From assembly GCF_958299795.1 (NCBI RefSeq), contig NC_133203.1, forward strand, positions 3,553,221 to 3,617,220: a stretch of DNA of 64,000 nt, in the 5' to 3' direction. Position numbers and translations under genes: made by a program. This DNA is from Porites lutea. Taxonomy: Eukaryota; Cnidaria; Anthozoa; Scleractinia; Poritidae. Under the pieces are notes generated by a model. The model did not search any database and had not been told where the DNA came from. It worked only from the letters and a program-made list of their open reading frames with translations. Below, in pieces: positions 12,918 to 25,313 of this stretch (positions within the stretch are counted from its first letter, which is position 1; each line of letters opens with the position of its first letter).

Positions 12918-15900
12918 ATGAGGCTGATTCTTGTTACGGTAGTGATTATCGGTCTGGAAGTCGTGATTGTTGCTGAGTGTAAGTTAAATTAGTTTTCTCC
13001 GCCTCGTTGACTTTCCTGTGTTTGAAAATTTCCCTTGACAGTTTCTGACAGGTATTAATTTCCATTGATTTCATGTTGTTGACCAAAATTGTTATTTTGA
13101 AACGATCTGGTTTTTTTTGAAAATTCCTCGCATGGTCGCTTTATTCCTAAGGAAGGTGAACGGCACCTAGAAAATCAGGGCTCCAGCAGAATTTGATTTT
13201 GAGAGTTCTCGTTTTTGTGCACTTCTTCCTGGCTCGGGGTCTTGAAGAGTGCGGTTTTTAAACAAGGGTGTCGGCGAGTCGGGGATTTTACCGTCCATTT
13301 GTTAACCCAATATCATGTTATTTCAAGCGAGTCTCGCTTATTTGTCCAAAATATAGCAAACAGGAACCGTTCACCCTTTATTTCAAGCACAAAGTAGTTG
13401 TTGTTTTTTAGTTTTAATTCTGTTACAAACGGTTGAATTGACACTTGGGAAAAGGTTGCACACAACCACTTCTTTCTCTTTAGTCATTTAAAGCCATAGA
13501 GGTTACAGAACGATTAACATTTATTTACCCCCTTTGTTTACGAGGCCTAGTTTATTATGATACCAACCGAATCAAAAGCAGGAATGCTAATTGAAATGAA
13601 ACCAGTCGTTAAAACCTGATATCAGTCAGTAGAGTACACGTTTTGAAGAGGCTCATTTATTAATGGCCAATTGGACATTTAGAAAGTTCAGCTAATTTTA
13701 AATTCTTTCACAATTTTGTGTGTTCACTTGATTAGGTTCCAATGAAAGAGTACAGAAGCGTGCGATCAGAATTGACAGACGGAGTCCATGGGAGTATGGT
13801 GAGTGAAGTTCTGTTGTGAAATTGATAAATTTCTTTTACTTTTCATTTAGAGCATTTCTCCGTTTCTAATGGACTAATATTATATAAGGGAGCTTAAGCA
13901 AAGGCGTTTTTTGACGACGCATGTCAACTGGAAGTGAGATCTTTTTTATTTTAAAATAAATTGACAATACCAAATTTGTATTTCTTAGTCTCTTTCTTTA
14001 CTATAGAGACGATTTGTCCAAAAATCTGGGCAAAAATACCGCTCAAGAATGAAAAAAGTCCACTTCCGGTTGACGTGTGTCGCCCAAAAGTCTTTGCTTA
14101 AATTTACTAATCCCAGGCTAATTCTTCATATCCAGTAATCGTTGACCAAATTTGAAAGATGTTAGCTGTTAATATTACATTTCAAGTGAATCATAACAGT
14201 ATCGACTAAAAATAAGTGGAGAAAAAGGGGCAAGATTTGACGTTATGCGAAGAAGAATTATCTGAAGTATTCTCTGAAAAACATAAAATACCTCCTAACC
14301 TGCCTTCTCATCCTAATACTACCGCTGAGGGAGACTCCAGACTGGAACGTCAGTACATGGATCGAAGTAAGCATGATATTGTGAGCTAAAAATGATTTTT
14401 AATCAATAATGAAAAAATATTAGATAACGCTGAGTTTGATTAAAAGAATTATGTCCATCGAGTAAGGCGTTATGAGACCTTACGGTCTGAGACCACCAAC
14501 TCTCATTTCAAGTTGAATCCGAAATTCGACCATCGTCAAATGGTTATTGCTTAAGATCATGTAAAGAGATAAAAAAAAACTGATTTGACTCTAAAATACA
14601 GTTGTTTAACTTCTTTTCGTTTCCTTACAGCAATGCTTAAACATCTTTTAGGAGACCCGAAGGGAAATCGTAAGTGCATTCTTTCATTGTTGAGGAATTA
14701 TACAACAGAGGTCAGAAATTAGCTAGCGTTTTTTTTTACTCAGCTACTTCCTCGGTCTTTATTCCGCTCAACCAAACCTAAAAGCACAATGAAACAGAAA
14801 GACCATGACTCAAGCGTCTATATCCTCTACTCTTTTCAAGAGTAAGGATCATGGTAAGGCCCACCAGGCGTAAAAAAGACAAGTCAGTGCACAATTGAGT
14901 ATCTTAACGGAAACAAGGAGTGTTTACCATTTACGCAATCCACCCATGTTGGAAATTTTGTGCATAAACATATACATCTAATGTATAGATTTAGCCAGGG
15001 CTAAAAGCGAAGCTCCGGTTAATAATACGTGTAAACAAAAAAATTACATCGTGTAATGCTAAACGGGGAAGGCAATGAAAATGGCTTCAACACTAATAGA
15101 TCTAATTAGCAAAAAAAAAACAAATTGCACGTGCAGCGCACTTTTTCTTCTAATTAGCAAAACCAAATTTGCACGTGTTGCACGCTTTTTTTGTCTTTCT
15201 ATTGCCGTTGTTTTGCACGACTACATCGCTGTTTTGTAGACTAAAACGTCAAACTACCTAGTGACACACTATTTTTATGGAGACATTGTCGTATGTGCTT
15301 ACCCAATATTTTGTTTCCTGTGTTCACGTTCGCTATTACTTTTCCCTGCCGCTCATTTTCACCTTGCTGGCCGCTAGCATTTCTCATTTTCTCACCGCCG
15401 CTTTGAATTTCCACGTGTTTCTTCCTACGAAATTCGTCTCCTTTGTTTTCAATAACTCGCTCCAGCTTTTTCTCTGTTATCCACGTTAGTGTAAACATAA
15501 AAAATAATGCCGAAAAAGACACAACTTTGTTGTTGTTGTTTCTTTCTAAAAGTCCTGGCGGCCATGTGTTAGACCTATTCGGCTGACTCAATGTTGTACC
15601 CAATTCAAATCTCCCGGGGATAAGATTCTTTGTGTGTTGTATTTGCATTATAATGTGGCATTCACATTTAAATGAAATGGAAATTCCTGAAACAAAACAT
15701 TTTATTCCCAAAGGGTTTGAATTGGGTACAACATTGGGTTAGCCGAATAGGTCTATTTCCGTCCAAATAAAACCTCTTGTTGCATTTCGGTTGCCATGCC
15801 TGTGGTGCGGACGGACGGTCGGGCGGTCGGTCGGTCGGTCGGTGTACGGTCACGTGATTACCAAATTTTCTCGGATTGGTAGATTACTACATTTCCTTAG

Positions 15901-16685
15901 TTATGGGGCTCTGCGCGTGGAGCTATTAAATTTTACTTGGTGGTAAAACGACCCGCTACAAAGTATATCCACATTATCTGAACAGGTTCAAAAAGAGTTC
16001 GAAAAATTTCGCCTGAAACGCAGCCCATACTGTCAGAAGCTTCCCAAACGGAATGACGCGTACCATTATATTTTTTAACTGGAATTTCCGGTCGTCCCAT
16101 CATGAAATGGTAAGTGCCAAAGGTTTTACTGACGGTCGGCAAGACCCTCGTTGGTGGGTCTGACTAAAATAAAATCTACAACCTCAGGCATAGCTGGAAA
16201 GCTTCTTACCAACTGTACTTATTGTTACCGAAACCTCTAAGTCATTATCAAGTCTCATCGCGGCGGCGCTAGTAGGTGCATGAGACCTCGAAACCTCTCA
16301 GTGTTATCGTGTTTATAATTTCTGCAAAGTAAAACCCAGCAAGATTCCTTACAGCACTTACTACGCGTTATTGTCTCTATCTACAGCAAAAACAGCAAAG
16401 GCTGTACGAGGGGAAAAAAGAACAACAAGGCTACATCGTTTATGTTCTGGTAAAATAAAAATGAGAGATGAATGGACAAAAGACGAATCGATTTATGACA
16501 AAATTATATGCGGGATGTTCACTAGAAAAGACGAGTACAGGAAACATGAGGATCGTGTAGCAAGGTTATTGGCAGGACAGTCAGGGAAAAAGAGTCTTAA
16601 GGAGCAGAAAGACGAACTTATCAGAGCCGTAAATCAAATGGTGAATGCCGCTGGACCTATTCCTATCTTAAAGATCAAAGGATAA
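12918..16685 (+). CDS. Small secreted basic protein, five exons (203 aa)
   Basis: I do not recognise this gene. Plus-strand exons 12918-12978, 13736-13798, 14217-14366, 14631-14669 and 16387-16685 join in one phase-1 frame of 612 nt, ending TAA. Exon 1 encodes a clear signal peptide (MRLILVTVVIIGLEVVIVAE) followed by a GAG T|GTAAGT donor. The mature part begins CSNERVQKRAIRIDRR, with a KR pair, then an acidic and proline-containing segment with an NTT glycosylation site. A long Lys/Arg-rich C-terminal helix-prone region includes two Cys (LHRLCSGK and KIICGMF). The exon 3 acceptor (AATAAG|TGG) has a weak pyrimidine tract and is the least certain junction. Unlike the neighbours, the protein is not Met/Gly-rich and lies on the other strand. 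Confidence 0.72.
13888..14104. mobile_element. MITE, GGGAGCTTAAGCAAAG family, copy 1
   Basis: The left end GGGAGCTTAAGCAAAG, then a GACGACGCATGTCAAC block, is mirrored at the right by GTTGACGTGTGTCGCC and CTTTGCTTAAAT. It is about 217 bp, within the second intron of the plus-strand gene. A second copy lies at 27203-27378. Confidence 0.75.
15571..15754. mobile_element. MITE with AGACCTATTCGGCT ends
   Basis: AGACCTATTCGGCTGACTCA and the following TTGTACCCAATTCAAA are inverted at the right end as TTTGAATTGGGTACAAC and AGCCGAATAGGTCT. It is about 184 bp, in the last intron of the plus-strand gene. A short CGGT microsatellite follows near 15820-15842. Confidence 0.85.
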
Positions 16686-16734
16686 TTTCATTTTTATATA
16701 GCTGTCTGTTTTTAGGAAAAGGGACCCTACAACA

Positions 16735-16841
16735 TAGCCTCCCACACCGACGTTCTTAGGGGTTCGTCAGGGATTAGTCAGGCGTTCCTGTGAGCAGGAA
16801 CGCGTTACGAACCTCTATACGAACGTCTGCATGGGAGGCTA
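16735..16841. mobile_element. Small MITE with TAGCCTCCCA ends
   Basis: TAGCCTCCCACACCGACGTTC at the left is mirrored by GAACGTCTGCATGGGAGGCTA. A further internal arm reads GTTCCTGTGAGCAGGAAC. It is about 107 bp, just 3' of the plus-strand gene's stop codon, and may lie in its 3' UTR. Confidence 0.75.
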
Positions 16842-18680
16842 CCTACAACACAGAGGGTCTGTAAACAATATATGTCATTTTTGTGGTTCCTAGATTGTCT
16901 TAACGTCTATATTAACAAACAGGCGTTAGTGTGGACCAGCTTCTTACAAGTGTGATAGAAATTAGCGATTTAAGCACGCCCCGTCCCCTGTCCTGCCTTT
17001 GTCCTAACTGCTAATATAGAAGGAGAACAACAAGCTACCAATGCAATGATTTTAATGTTTGCTGCGTGACCACTCCTGTAGGGCCGCAACCTAGATTGCT
17101 ATATTAGCCAATAGTTGGAATTTTAATAAAAGTACCTTTCTCTGAAATAAGACAGATACCAATGCTGAAAAAATAGGCGTATGTTAGCCTTTTAATAAAC
17201 ACGACAGGGGGAAGTCAACCTGAATCTCCAACACTAAAGAAAATTACCGCTGAGTTTGGAAACCAGTCTCCTTCGAAGTGGAATTTTTTTATGGAAGTAT
17301 TAAAGAAATTACTTTTCTATTTCCTTGTTTTATCATTTTAAATAAACAAATTTTCGAGAATTGAAGACTTAATTCACATTTCAGAGTGAGCGTTCAGGTA
17401 ATTCTCCTTTGGCAGTAGTCATTGACCAGAGTTTATGGGGGCGGAGCGAATAAAGAGAAAAAAGAACAGCACAAGGTTAGTCTGTTGGCTATTTGCAAGC
17501 GTGATCGAGGAGTTAAACTTGGGTATTATTTAGTCAAACCTGTATTAAGCGGTCAACCTTGTTCGTTGAGAAAGGCAACTTTTCAGCTAAAAGATGTCGC
17601 GATTTGGAGAGAGGGGGTGTATTAGAGTTAGAGGCGCTAAAAAGCTCATTACTCCTGTTTTTTAGTAAACCAGTGCAAAGGGCCATGGAGGGATGAGCGC
17701 CAAGACTTTGAATCCCAGACCAGGTATCCTATGGTGGTGAAATTTGATCTGGAATCCTTTGTTGAATGACTCTTTGTATCGAGTTTGTAAAGAAAGCAAT
17801 CTGCCTTCTTTAACGGGAGTATCAAAATGTCATGGTCCTTGCACTGATAAACCATTCTATCACATACTATAGAACCAAAATATCCCAAAAATTCGATGCC
17901 GATTACAAATCTACACATAAAGTACTTTATTTTTTATAACATCTGTCCCATTCGTTGTTTAAGTGAACGTTTCTATATTTGCCAGTACAGGAATAAAAAT
18001 ATACTATGCAGAGTCAACTTTCCAAAAGACGGACACATCCCTAAATAAACACCTAAAGTTTCACTGGCGCGCACATGTCCAAGAGGGCCACTCATTGTCG
18101 ATCTCTGCAGTTTCCGTCTAAGAGAGAAGGGACTATTGATAATAACATTGTCATAAACAAAATGAAATCTGAAGGCAACGGATATATTGCTGTCAATAAA
18201 TTCTTGTTGTGGCCAATCCCTTTTACTACAAATATTAATAATGGTCAGGCCCAGGGCAGCCTGGGTTTTTTTTGACGCACTTGTTGTATTCAAATCAAAT
18301 TTTGAATTAACACTTTTAATGACGATTTGCACAAGAATCCTTGAAACAATTCATAATCATTTTCAATTATCTCCAGAGCCGGCACTTCACGCCCGCTCAA
18401 AATGAAGGCATAATTGACTAGCCCGAGAAACCTCCAATTTTCTGCCATATGAGAATTACAAAATTAATTTGTTAAACTCGAATAATGTTCTAGATTTCAA
18501 AAAAGTTATTACTTCTATCATTACAAATAATATGTTACGGTTCGTCAGAAAACCCTCCATGTTTTTTCCTACCACCCTGTCCCATTTTTTGTAAGCAATC
18601 ATTTGGAGTGAGGAGAGAACCGGCATCAGTAGTTATCGTGAATGAAAAAGAAAACAATTTTGAGGCAAGTCTGTAAAGGC
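16842..18680. other. Non-coding stretch
   Basis: I see no gene, clear repeat or RNA here. Open frames are short and unsupported. Confidence 0.4.
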
Positions 18681-20039
18681 ATATGTGACCCTCCACAGGA
18701 TTTTAATGCTAAAGGTGAAAGCGCGCGCACGACACACTTTCACTTTAAAACAAAAGAATTTATTTTAACACGCTTTAGCACGCTTGCAATCTTGCCTCAT
18801 TAGCAATTTCTTTTGTTTCAGAGGACACGCTTGAGACAATCAAGCGTGAGCAAGTCGAACAAAAGAGCGTGTTAAAGTTTTGAAACAAAAGCTCCGTGCG
18901 AAAAAGCACAACACGCTTTCAGTGTGCGCAAAAGCACGCAAGGCGTGTTATCTATAAGCTAAATAAATTTCCTCTACAAAAAGGAACCGTAAATGATTAT
19001 GAACGGCACCCTTTTTAGGTAACTATCGAGAAAGAAAAAGTTATACCTCAGCGATCGCAGCGATAGTATCTGTTTGAAAAAACGTCGTCGCTTGAAAAGT
19101 ATAAACAGTGAACGGTGTGACCTACCGGATTTATGGGTAGAACTATATATAATATGAGTTTTGTCGCCCAAAATTCAAAGAAAAGTCGCCCGCAATCCTC
19201 CCTCATTCTACAGTGTTTTTAGTTTACAGATTCTTGTTTTTTTTCGTCCTGTGAAGAACGAGATATAGTACACGTTTACAGCGCTTGATTCGTCTTAGCA
19301 TAGCGTAACGAGATATCTTCACATAAATTATGATTATTCGTTCGTCAGGAGCACCTATAGAAAATTCTAGGCAGTTTTTGTTTCTCCGATTTAATTACCT
19401 TCATTCGTCTCAGCATGGCTTAAAGAAACAATTAAACTAATTTATTCAACTTCATTTCTCTGTGCATTACTGCTAATAAATATTCCGGTGGCATAACTAT
19501 AATTTTCAGGCGACATAACTTCAGTGCCTCGCATGCGATAGCAGGCCTCTTTGCGATTCCGGTCAACAGCCGACAGCCGGAGGAATTGGTTTACACTGAT
19601 CTCGCGTTAATTCCAGGCTAGACCACCATTAAGTCGTGATTTTCAAATGGCCACGGTTACTATCAAATTCCAAAACAGTCTCAATTGGTATATTTGATTC
19701 ACTTCGACCAGTTGTCAATGCTGATTAAATCCGCTGAAAACCCAAGCCATTTTTATCATCTTAGCGGTTTTAGTAATCAAGCGTGTTCAGCGTGTCTTAC
19801 CCAAATTGCACGCTAACCGTGCTATAACTCGCACACTTACCATGACATATGGCACGCTACAAAAAAAACAAAAGGTCTAGCGTGTTAAATTTGCCAAAAC
19901 AAAGGCAAGTGTGTCCGTCTTTGTTTTTTCAATTTAATATGCACATATCCGTGATCTACGGCACGCTAAGCGTGTCGTGCAAGCGTGTCGTGCGCGTGCT
20001 TTCACCTTTAGCATCAAATTCCTGTGGAGGGTCACATAT
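18681..20039. mobile_element. Non-autonomous DNA transposon with long TIRs (1.36 kb)
   Basis: The left end ATATGTGACCCTCCACAGGA, then TGCTAAAGGTGAAAGC and GCACGACAC, is mirrored at the right as GTGTCGTGC, GCTTTCACCTTTAGCA and TCCTGTGGAGGGTCACATAT. Between the ends, CACGCT/AGCGTG words recur in sub-terminal clusters on both sides (about 18770-18960 and 19780-19990), like transposase-binding repeats. I see no transposase gene. The superfamily is not assigned. Confidence 0.8.
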
Positions 20040-20239
20040 TGGAGTCTGTATATGGTTTTCATACTGTTCTGGGAATAATCAAAGCGCAGACTTTTACAAA
20101 ATGTGTGGTTAACGTCAGCAAATTAATGTCTATGCGCTTTGCTGCACAATGATTGAATTTACATAATATTCAATAATATTATCAAGGTCTTTTAAAATTC
20201 GAAAATCACTTTAACACGTACCCGCAGAACTAAAAAAAG

Positions 20240-20994
20240 CTAATTGTGGTGTTTCATCTTGTGAGAACCTTTCCTACCCTTAGTTATTTTAGTTTTCTTG
20301 TGACTGTCTTTTCTGTTAGCCTTGTTCTTCAACACTCTTTTAAATAAGCCATTACCCATGCTTGTCTGCATGCTCGGATCCTGAACATCCATGCCATTAC
20401 CTCCTCCAAATCCACCCATTCCTCCATATTCAGGAAAATCTTGCATCGGTCCATTACCTTGTGGCCCGCCAGGCATACCCTGCATAGATCCCATTCCTCC
20501 AAGTCCTTCCGGCATATCATTCATCGGCCCCGCTCCGCCTGGCCCTCCTAGCATATTATTCATCTGGCCCATTCCTCCTGGCATATCATTCATGGGACCA
20601 AAACCTCCTGGCATTTTAATGGGGCCAAACCCTTCTTGTCCTCCTGGCATATCGGGCATGGGGCTCATTCCTTGTGGTTGATCCTGCATTTGATTCATTC
20701 TTCCTCCACCTCCTCCCTTTCCTAGCATACCTTGCATTTGATTCATCCCTCCCATTCCCATTCCCATTCCTGGCATTCCATTCATTCCTGCCATACCACC
20801 CATCATCCCTGCCATTCCGCCGCCCATGTTTCCACCTCCCATATTCATCTTTGCTCCCATTCCATTAGCACCTTTCCAAGCGCTGGCAAATTGGTTTTGC
20901 ATCTGTTTTTCGATAGCCGACATCGCTTGTTGCTGCATTTGTTTCATCGCTGAACTGTAAAACATCTGCGGGGTTACTGCATCAGTACTCACAC
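20240..20994 (-). CDS. Alternative or duplicated Met/Gly-rich terminal exon
   Basis: This minus-strand exon begins after a TCGTAG acceptor in phase 1 (GVSTDAVTPQMFYSS) and runs 251 codons to TAG at 20240. It encodes a Gln/Met-rich helix, KQMQQQAMSAIEKQMQNQF, then a Met/Gly-rich body (MGMGMGGMNQMQG, then PMNDMPGG-type repeats) and a Lys/His-rich tail ending KMKHHN. The helix closely matches the start of the terminal exon at 21582-22558, so the two exons are paralogous. I found no signal-peptide exon between 20995 and 21581. Spliced after the exon at 22661-22690, it gives an in-frame 526-residue protein. It is therefore either an alternative last exon of the upstream gene or a duplicate gene lacking its own first exon. 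Confidence 0.6.
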
Positions 20995-21581
20995 CTACGA
21001 GATTACAATGATGTAAGATTACAACAAATTTTGCCAAACACTTTTATTTTAATGTCTGTGAGTGAACGCGATGTCAATCTGCAAGAGACCTCTAACGGAC
21101 AAAATATAAGCCAATTACTTTTGCTTCTCCTTGTTTGTGACTTCTGATGCAGGCGTAAAATCACGATCAATGATACTTCTACATACCAAATAAGTATGCT
21201 GAAGAATCAGATATTCTTCTTTTTCCGAGTGAAAGGTTCAACGAAGAAATGATTTCTTGTCAAAGGTATTTTATTAAAAATGATTAAAATGTTGTATATT
21301 CCTTTGCTGAAGGAAGCAATTACTGATTAACAAATCTCGCTTAAGGAATACGAAATACTGAATTGTGTTGACAATAATATTTTTCTTTCTGAAAAACAGT
21401 TCTGAGTTGTGTCATAAATGTAAATAGAGATATCTAATATCTAGCTGACTCAAATTATTGCTTCTAAAGGCAGTCCCAGTTTTCATCGAAGACACTTCTT
21501 CCATGACAATTTCACAAGCATGCAATTTCTCTGTGCCTATTATCTTTCTTGCTCCGGGAAGAAAAGAGTTTCATGCACGAT
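20995..21581. other. Interval between the two paralogous terminal exons
   Basis: Every minus-strand ATG here that I followed gives only a short frame without a hydrophobic leader. A possible minus-strand AATAAA near 21270 could serve the transcript ending at 21582. Confidence 0.4.
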
Positions 21582-24500
21582 CTACAGGGCTGATTCCTTC
21601 TTTTTGCGTTGTTTACCTTCAGTCTTTCCTCGCTTCTCTGTGAAGTGTTTTTTGGACTTCTTCGCGTGTCCTTTAGCTGCCTTGCTTCTCTTGTGGCTGG
21701 TGTGCCTCACCTTGCTTTTCTTTTTAGGTTTTTCAACTTTTTCTATTTTCGTCTTCCTTTCATAAGGTGCATCATACCCGTCATCCATTTCGTTTTCAGC
21801 CCCTTCGTCTAATGGCTCGTCAAACGCAGCATGTTCTCTTGCTGGAACAAAATACGGTTCGTCCTCCTCATCATCATCATCACTAACATCGTCATCGAGG
21901 TCATCACCGTCACTAAAATAACGATGTCTCCGGAAAGGACGGAAGTAAGGCATCGGCTCCCGCTCCTCGTACCCCACGGGAACTTTATCTCTTCCAACTG
22001 CCGATTCGTCTACCATTGGGTACATTGGTCCCATGGGTGCTCTGAATCCTCCACCTAGACCTCTTGGGTAGAAAGGGTTTCCTTCACCGAAAGACTCCCT
22101 ACTGCCCCTCAGCGAGTCTCTCTGATAAGCATTGCCAGCAAAATCTCCCATTCCAGCCATTTCTGCCATACGATTGCCGTACATTCCTGCCATTCCCATG
22201 TCTCCCATTCCTCCAAATCCTGCCATTCCTCCCATACCCCCCATGTCGTTCATTCCTCCCATATCCATTCCTCCAACCATTCCTCCCATGCTATCCATTC
22301 CACCATCCATTCCACCACCCATTCCACCACCCATTCCACCACCCATTCCACCACCCATTCCACCGTTCATACTTTGCATTCCCCCCATTCCTCCCATCAT
22401 TGCCATTCCACCCATGCCACCCGACATGCCAGGCATTCCTTTAGCGGCTTGCATGGCGGCCTTGAACTGGTTTTGCATCTGCTCCTGTATTACTTGCATA
22501 GCTTGGGCTTGCATTTGCTTCACCATAGGATTGTCTGGTTCTTCGGAGTTGTCTTTGTCTAAACGAGCAATGTAGAAAGGAAATTTTATCATCAAATTGT
22601 CTTTTTCATTTATTGAATGTTCAGTTCCCTTTTTAAAAGCTATCAAAAGAGTTCGGTTACCTTCATCCTGACTTGGGGCTTCACTGGGTTCTAGAAAAAA
22701 AACCAAGCTAGGATCAACAAGAGCATAGCAAGCATTTTTAAAAAGCACTAAATCGGTAAATCGTACTAACCCACCAAAGAATATTGATAAATCCTATTTA
22801 CGTTGCTCGAAAGAGCAGAAAAGCCGAAATCACATTTATATTTTGTGATTTTGCGATATTTTCTTGTAGAAAGGCATACATAGATCACATGACTGAGACG
22901 ATCCAGTTTTTAAAGTAGGGAATGTCATTAAATGGTACTGCGATTAGAAGGCACGAATACACTTCAAACACAGATTGCGTGGCATCGCAACGGCAGCTAA
23001 AATCCCGACAGTAGGGATAAAAGGGCAAACTTAAAACACATTAAAGAATTCTGCAGTACAGAGTGAATGTGAAGTCAAAGTTAGACAAATATTCATGGTT
23101 ACCTTCTGGAGTAGGACCATGTCCTTCATCGTTTCTTCCGCCGGTCTTACTATCATCAGACATCCCAACAGGTACCACAGGTGGAGCTTCTCCGTCCGAT
23201 CCACCACCAGGAGTAATCTTCAGGTCTGGTGGAAGCTTAGGGTGGTCGGGTCCTGCAGCGATGGCAGCGTAAGGATCTGATTTATTTTTCTGTAGCTCAT
23301 TGGGTTCTGTCCCAGAGCCACTTCCGCCATCAGCATCATCAGCTCGTTGTGGATTACTGTTGTTTAGCAACGAAGACATGTTAGGAAGAACTGCACCTAC
23401 CAATTTGTCAAGAGCTTTGAGCGTCGATGTAGTGTTCATGTCTTGAAACTGAGTGATGTTATTGATTCCGTCTCTGACTTTACTCAGTGGAATGCCTGTT
23501 GACACTGCATTGCCAGATTTGCCATTTTGGTTTGCCGGTTCTGCGAAGTTAGTAAATTCCTTGCGATCAGGCATTACGCTTCCGGGTTTGGCACTTTTTA
23601 GCTTATGAAACAGTTTTATTAAGTTTTTGTGAATGCTTGTCTGAAGCCTTTTAATTTTGTTTTTTTCTCTGGTCACTTGAGGTCTATTTTCTTCGTCATC
23701 TTCACATCCTTCTTTAAGGGACGACCTTTTCAAGGACCTCACGACCTCATCATCAGGATCATGCGAGTTTTTATTAGGTTTAGAGGTCGAGCTGCGAACT
23801 GAGTTAATACAACCTGTTGGAAAATTGAAAAAGGTAAAAGGAATATAAAAGGGGGGTCGAGGTAAAACATATTATTGCATTTTAAAACAACACACACTAT
23901 AGTTTTCATTGTTTTGTTAAATACCTTTCAAAGATTTGCTGTGTGAAACCTCTGGAGAACAAAAAGAAATAAATAAAAAACGTATGTAACAATTGCATGA
24001 ATACACAGATTAATAATTGTTTTCCAGAAAGTTCGCGTCCCAAAATCTTCCTATAAAGGAAGAGGTTTGGAAACAATTCTTGTAAATAACTATTTGGTTG
24101 CCTCCTGCCATTTGTTATATTGTGTTTGAATTATTTGTTTCTAAGTATTTGAGTGGAATGCCTTTAAGGTAGCTGGATAAGCTAAATACTTTTTCCACTA
24201 TAAACAAGCCTTTAAACCTTCTTTAAACCTTTAATCCTCGCTACTAGATCGTGACCGATAAGTGTTAAAAAAGAAAAATTAGGGGGCAATCTCAAACGGA
24301 ATTTATACTGTGATCATCTCAGATAAGGGCATTTCCTTTCCACTATTGCAGCGAGACGCGGGAAATTTTTTTTACTTATATATTGTGACTAAACGTATCA
24401 TGCTTACAAATATCATCACGTTTCCGCTATCATGAGTCTGGTTTCTTCTCAGGTTGATGATTAATTTTTCTTTTACAGAAACAGCTGGCCTAGGGTTTCA

Positions 24501-25313
24501 AACTACGCCATACTTGGAATGTAACTGCAAATAGAGCGATTTTCGTATGATCTTGAAAAATGGTTTCGGTAAGTGTTCGTTATTTGTTTTATCAGCCAAT
24601 GGATGAAAAGATCAAAACCTGGACTCTTCGTATCCCGCTAAATAAAACCCTAATATGGAGGAGGCATTGTTCGATTGGGCAATAGTGTTGCAGTATTGCG
24701 TCAAAGGAAGTATTGAATGATTTCTAGAAAGTTCTCGGGCATGAAGTTTTTCACCCGAGCGTTCGATTAACCAACCAAAAGCCACGCGCGTTTGTATCCG
24801 TTTGATAAACCAATCAAATCACTCAATTTTCGTTCATTTGTTGTTTCTGTTTAGTTCGTGCGTGTTCATTTCAAGGTCACACGAAAATCGCTCTTTGATG
24901 GAATCACTGTTTTTAATACGGAAGTCTAGCCCATTCCATGGTAGGATGTACGTCACATATATGTCACGTTGTTCACATAGAACGCGGTATCAGATTCAGC
25001 TTTGACGAAAATGTTCATTCGACGACGAGGTTAAGAAATATCTAGATTGCAAGTTCTTTTTTTCTCTTTCTCTCTCTCTTTGGTCGCAACCGAGTAATTT
25101 GTTCAGAAACGTATCACTGATATAATTCCGGCGAATTTATTTTGTCAGATCACTCATTCTTTTGTATTTTCTACATGGAACAAAAAAGAAGGGCTTGTGC
25201 AGCCTTGAACGCAACATTAACTTTGTTGTCAAAATAACTGGTACCAGTTGCTTACCTGTTAATGAATTGACTGCTAAAAGTAGAAAAAGCAGAACGGGAC
25301 GTTTCCGCATCAT
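21582..25313 (-). CDS. Secreted Met/Gly-rich protein with acidic block and Lys tail, five exons (600 aa)
   Basis: I do not recognise this gene. Minus-strand exons 25256-25313, 23925-23951, 23103-23813, 22661-22690 and 21582-22558 join through phase-1 introns into 600 codons. Exon 1 is a signal peptide (MMRKRPVLLFLLLAVNSLT). Exon 3 carries a cationic amphipathic helix (IKRLQTSIHKNLIKLFHKL), NIT/NTT/NMS glycosylation sites and a Gly/Pro-rich end. Exon 5 starts with a Gln/Met helix, then a Met/Gly region (roughly residues 310-420) that includes perfect 12-bp repeats giving GGMGGGMGGGM. An acidic run follows near 493-512, then about 60 residues rich in Lys/Arg/His. Donors of exons 3 and 4 are both GAAG|GTAACC. 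An alternative reading splits this into two genes: exon 4 is preceded by a hydrophobic frame from an ATG at 22735 that is one base out of register. Confidence 0.72.

Noticed and set aside
22064-22575. Plus-strand frames with HHPFHHPFHH and PPIPPPIPP repeats
   Set aside because: They are mirror readings of the 12-bp Met/Gly repeats in the minus-strand terminal exon.
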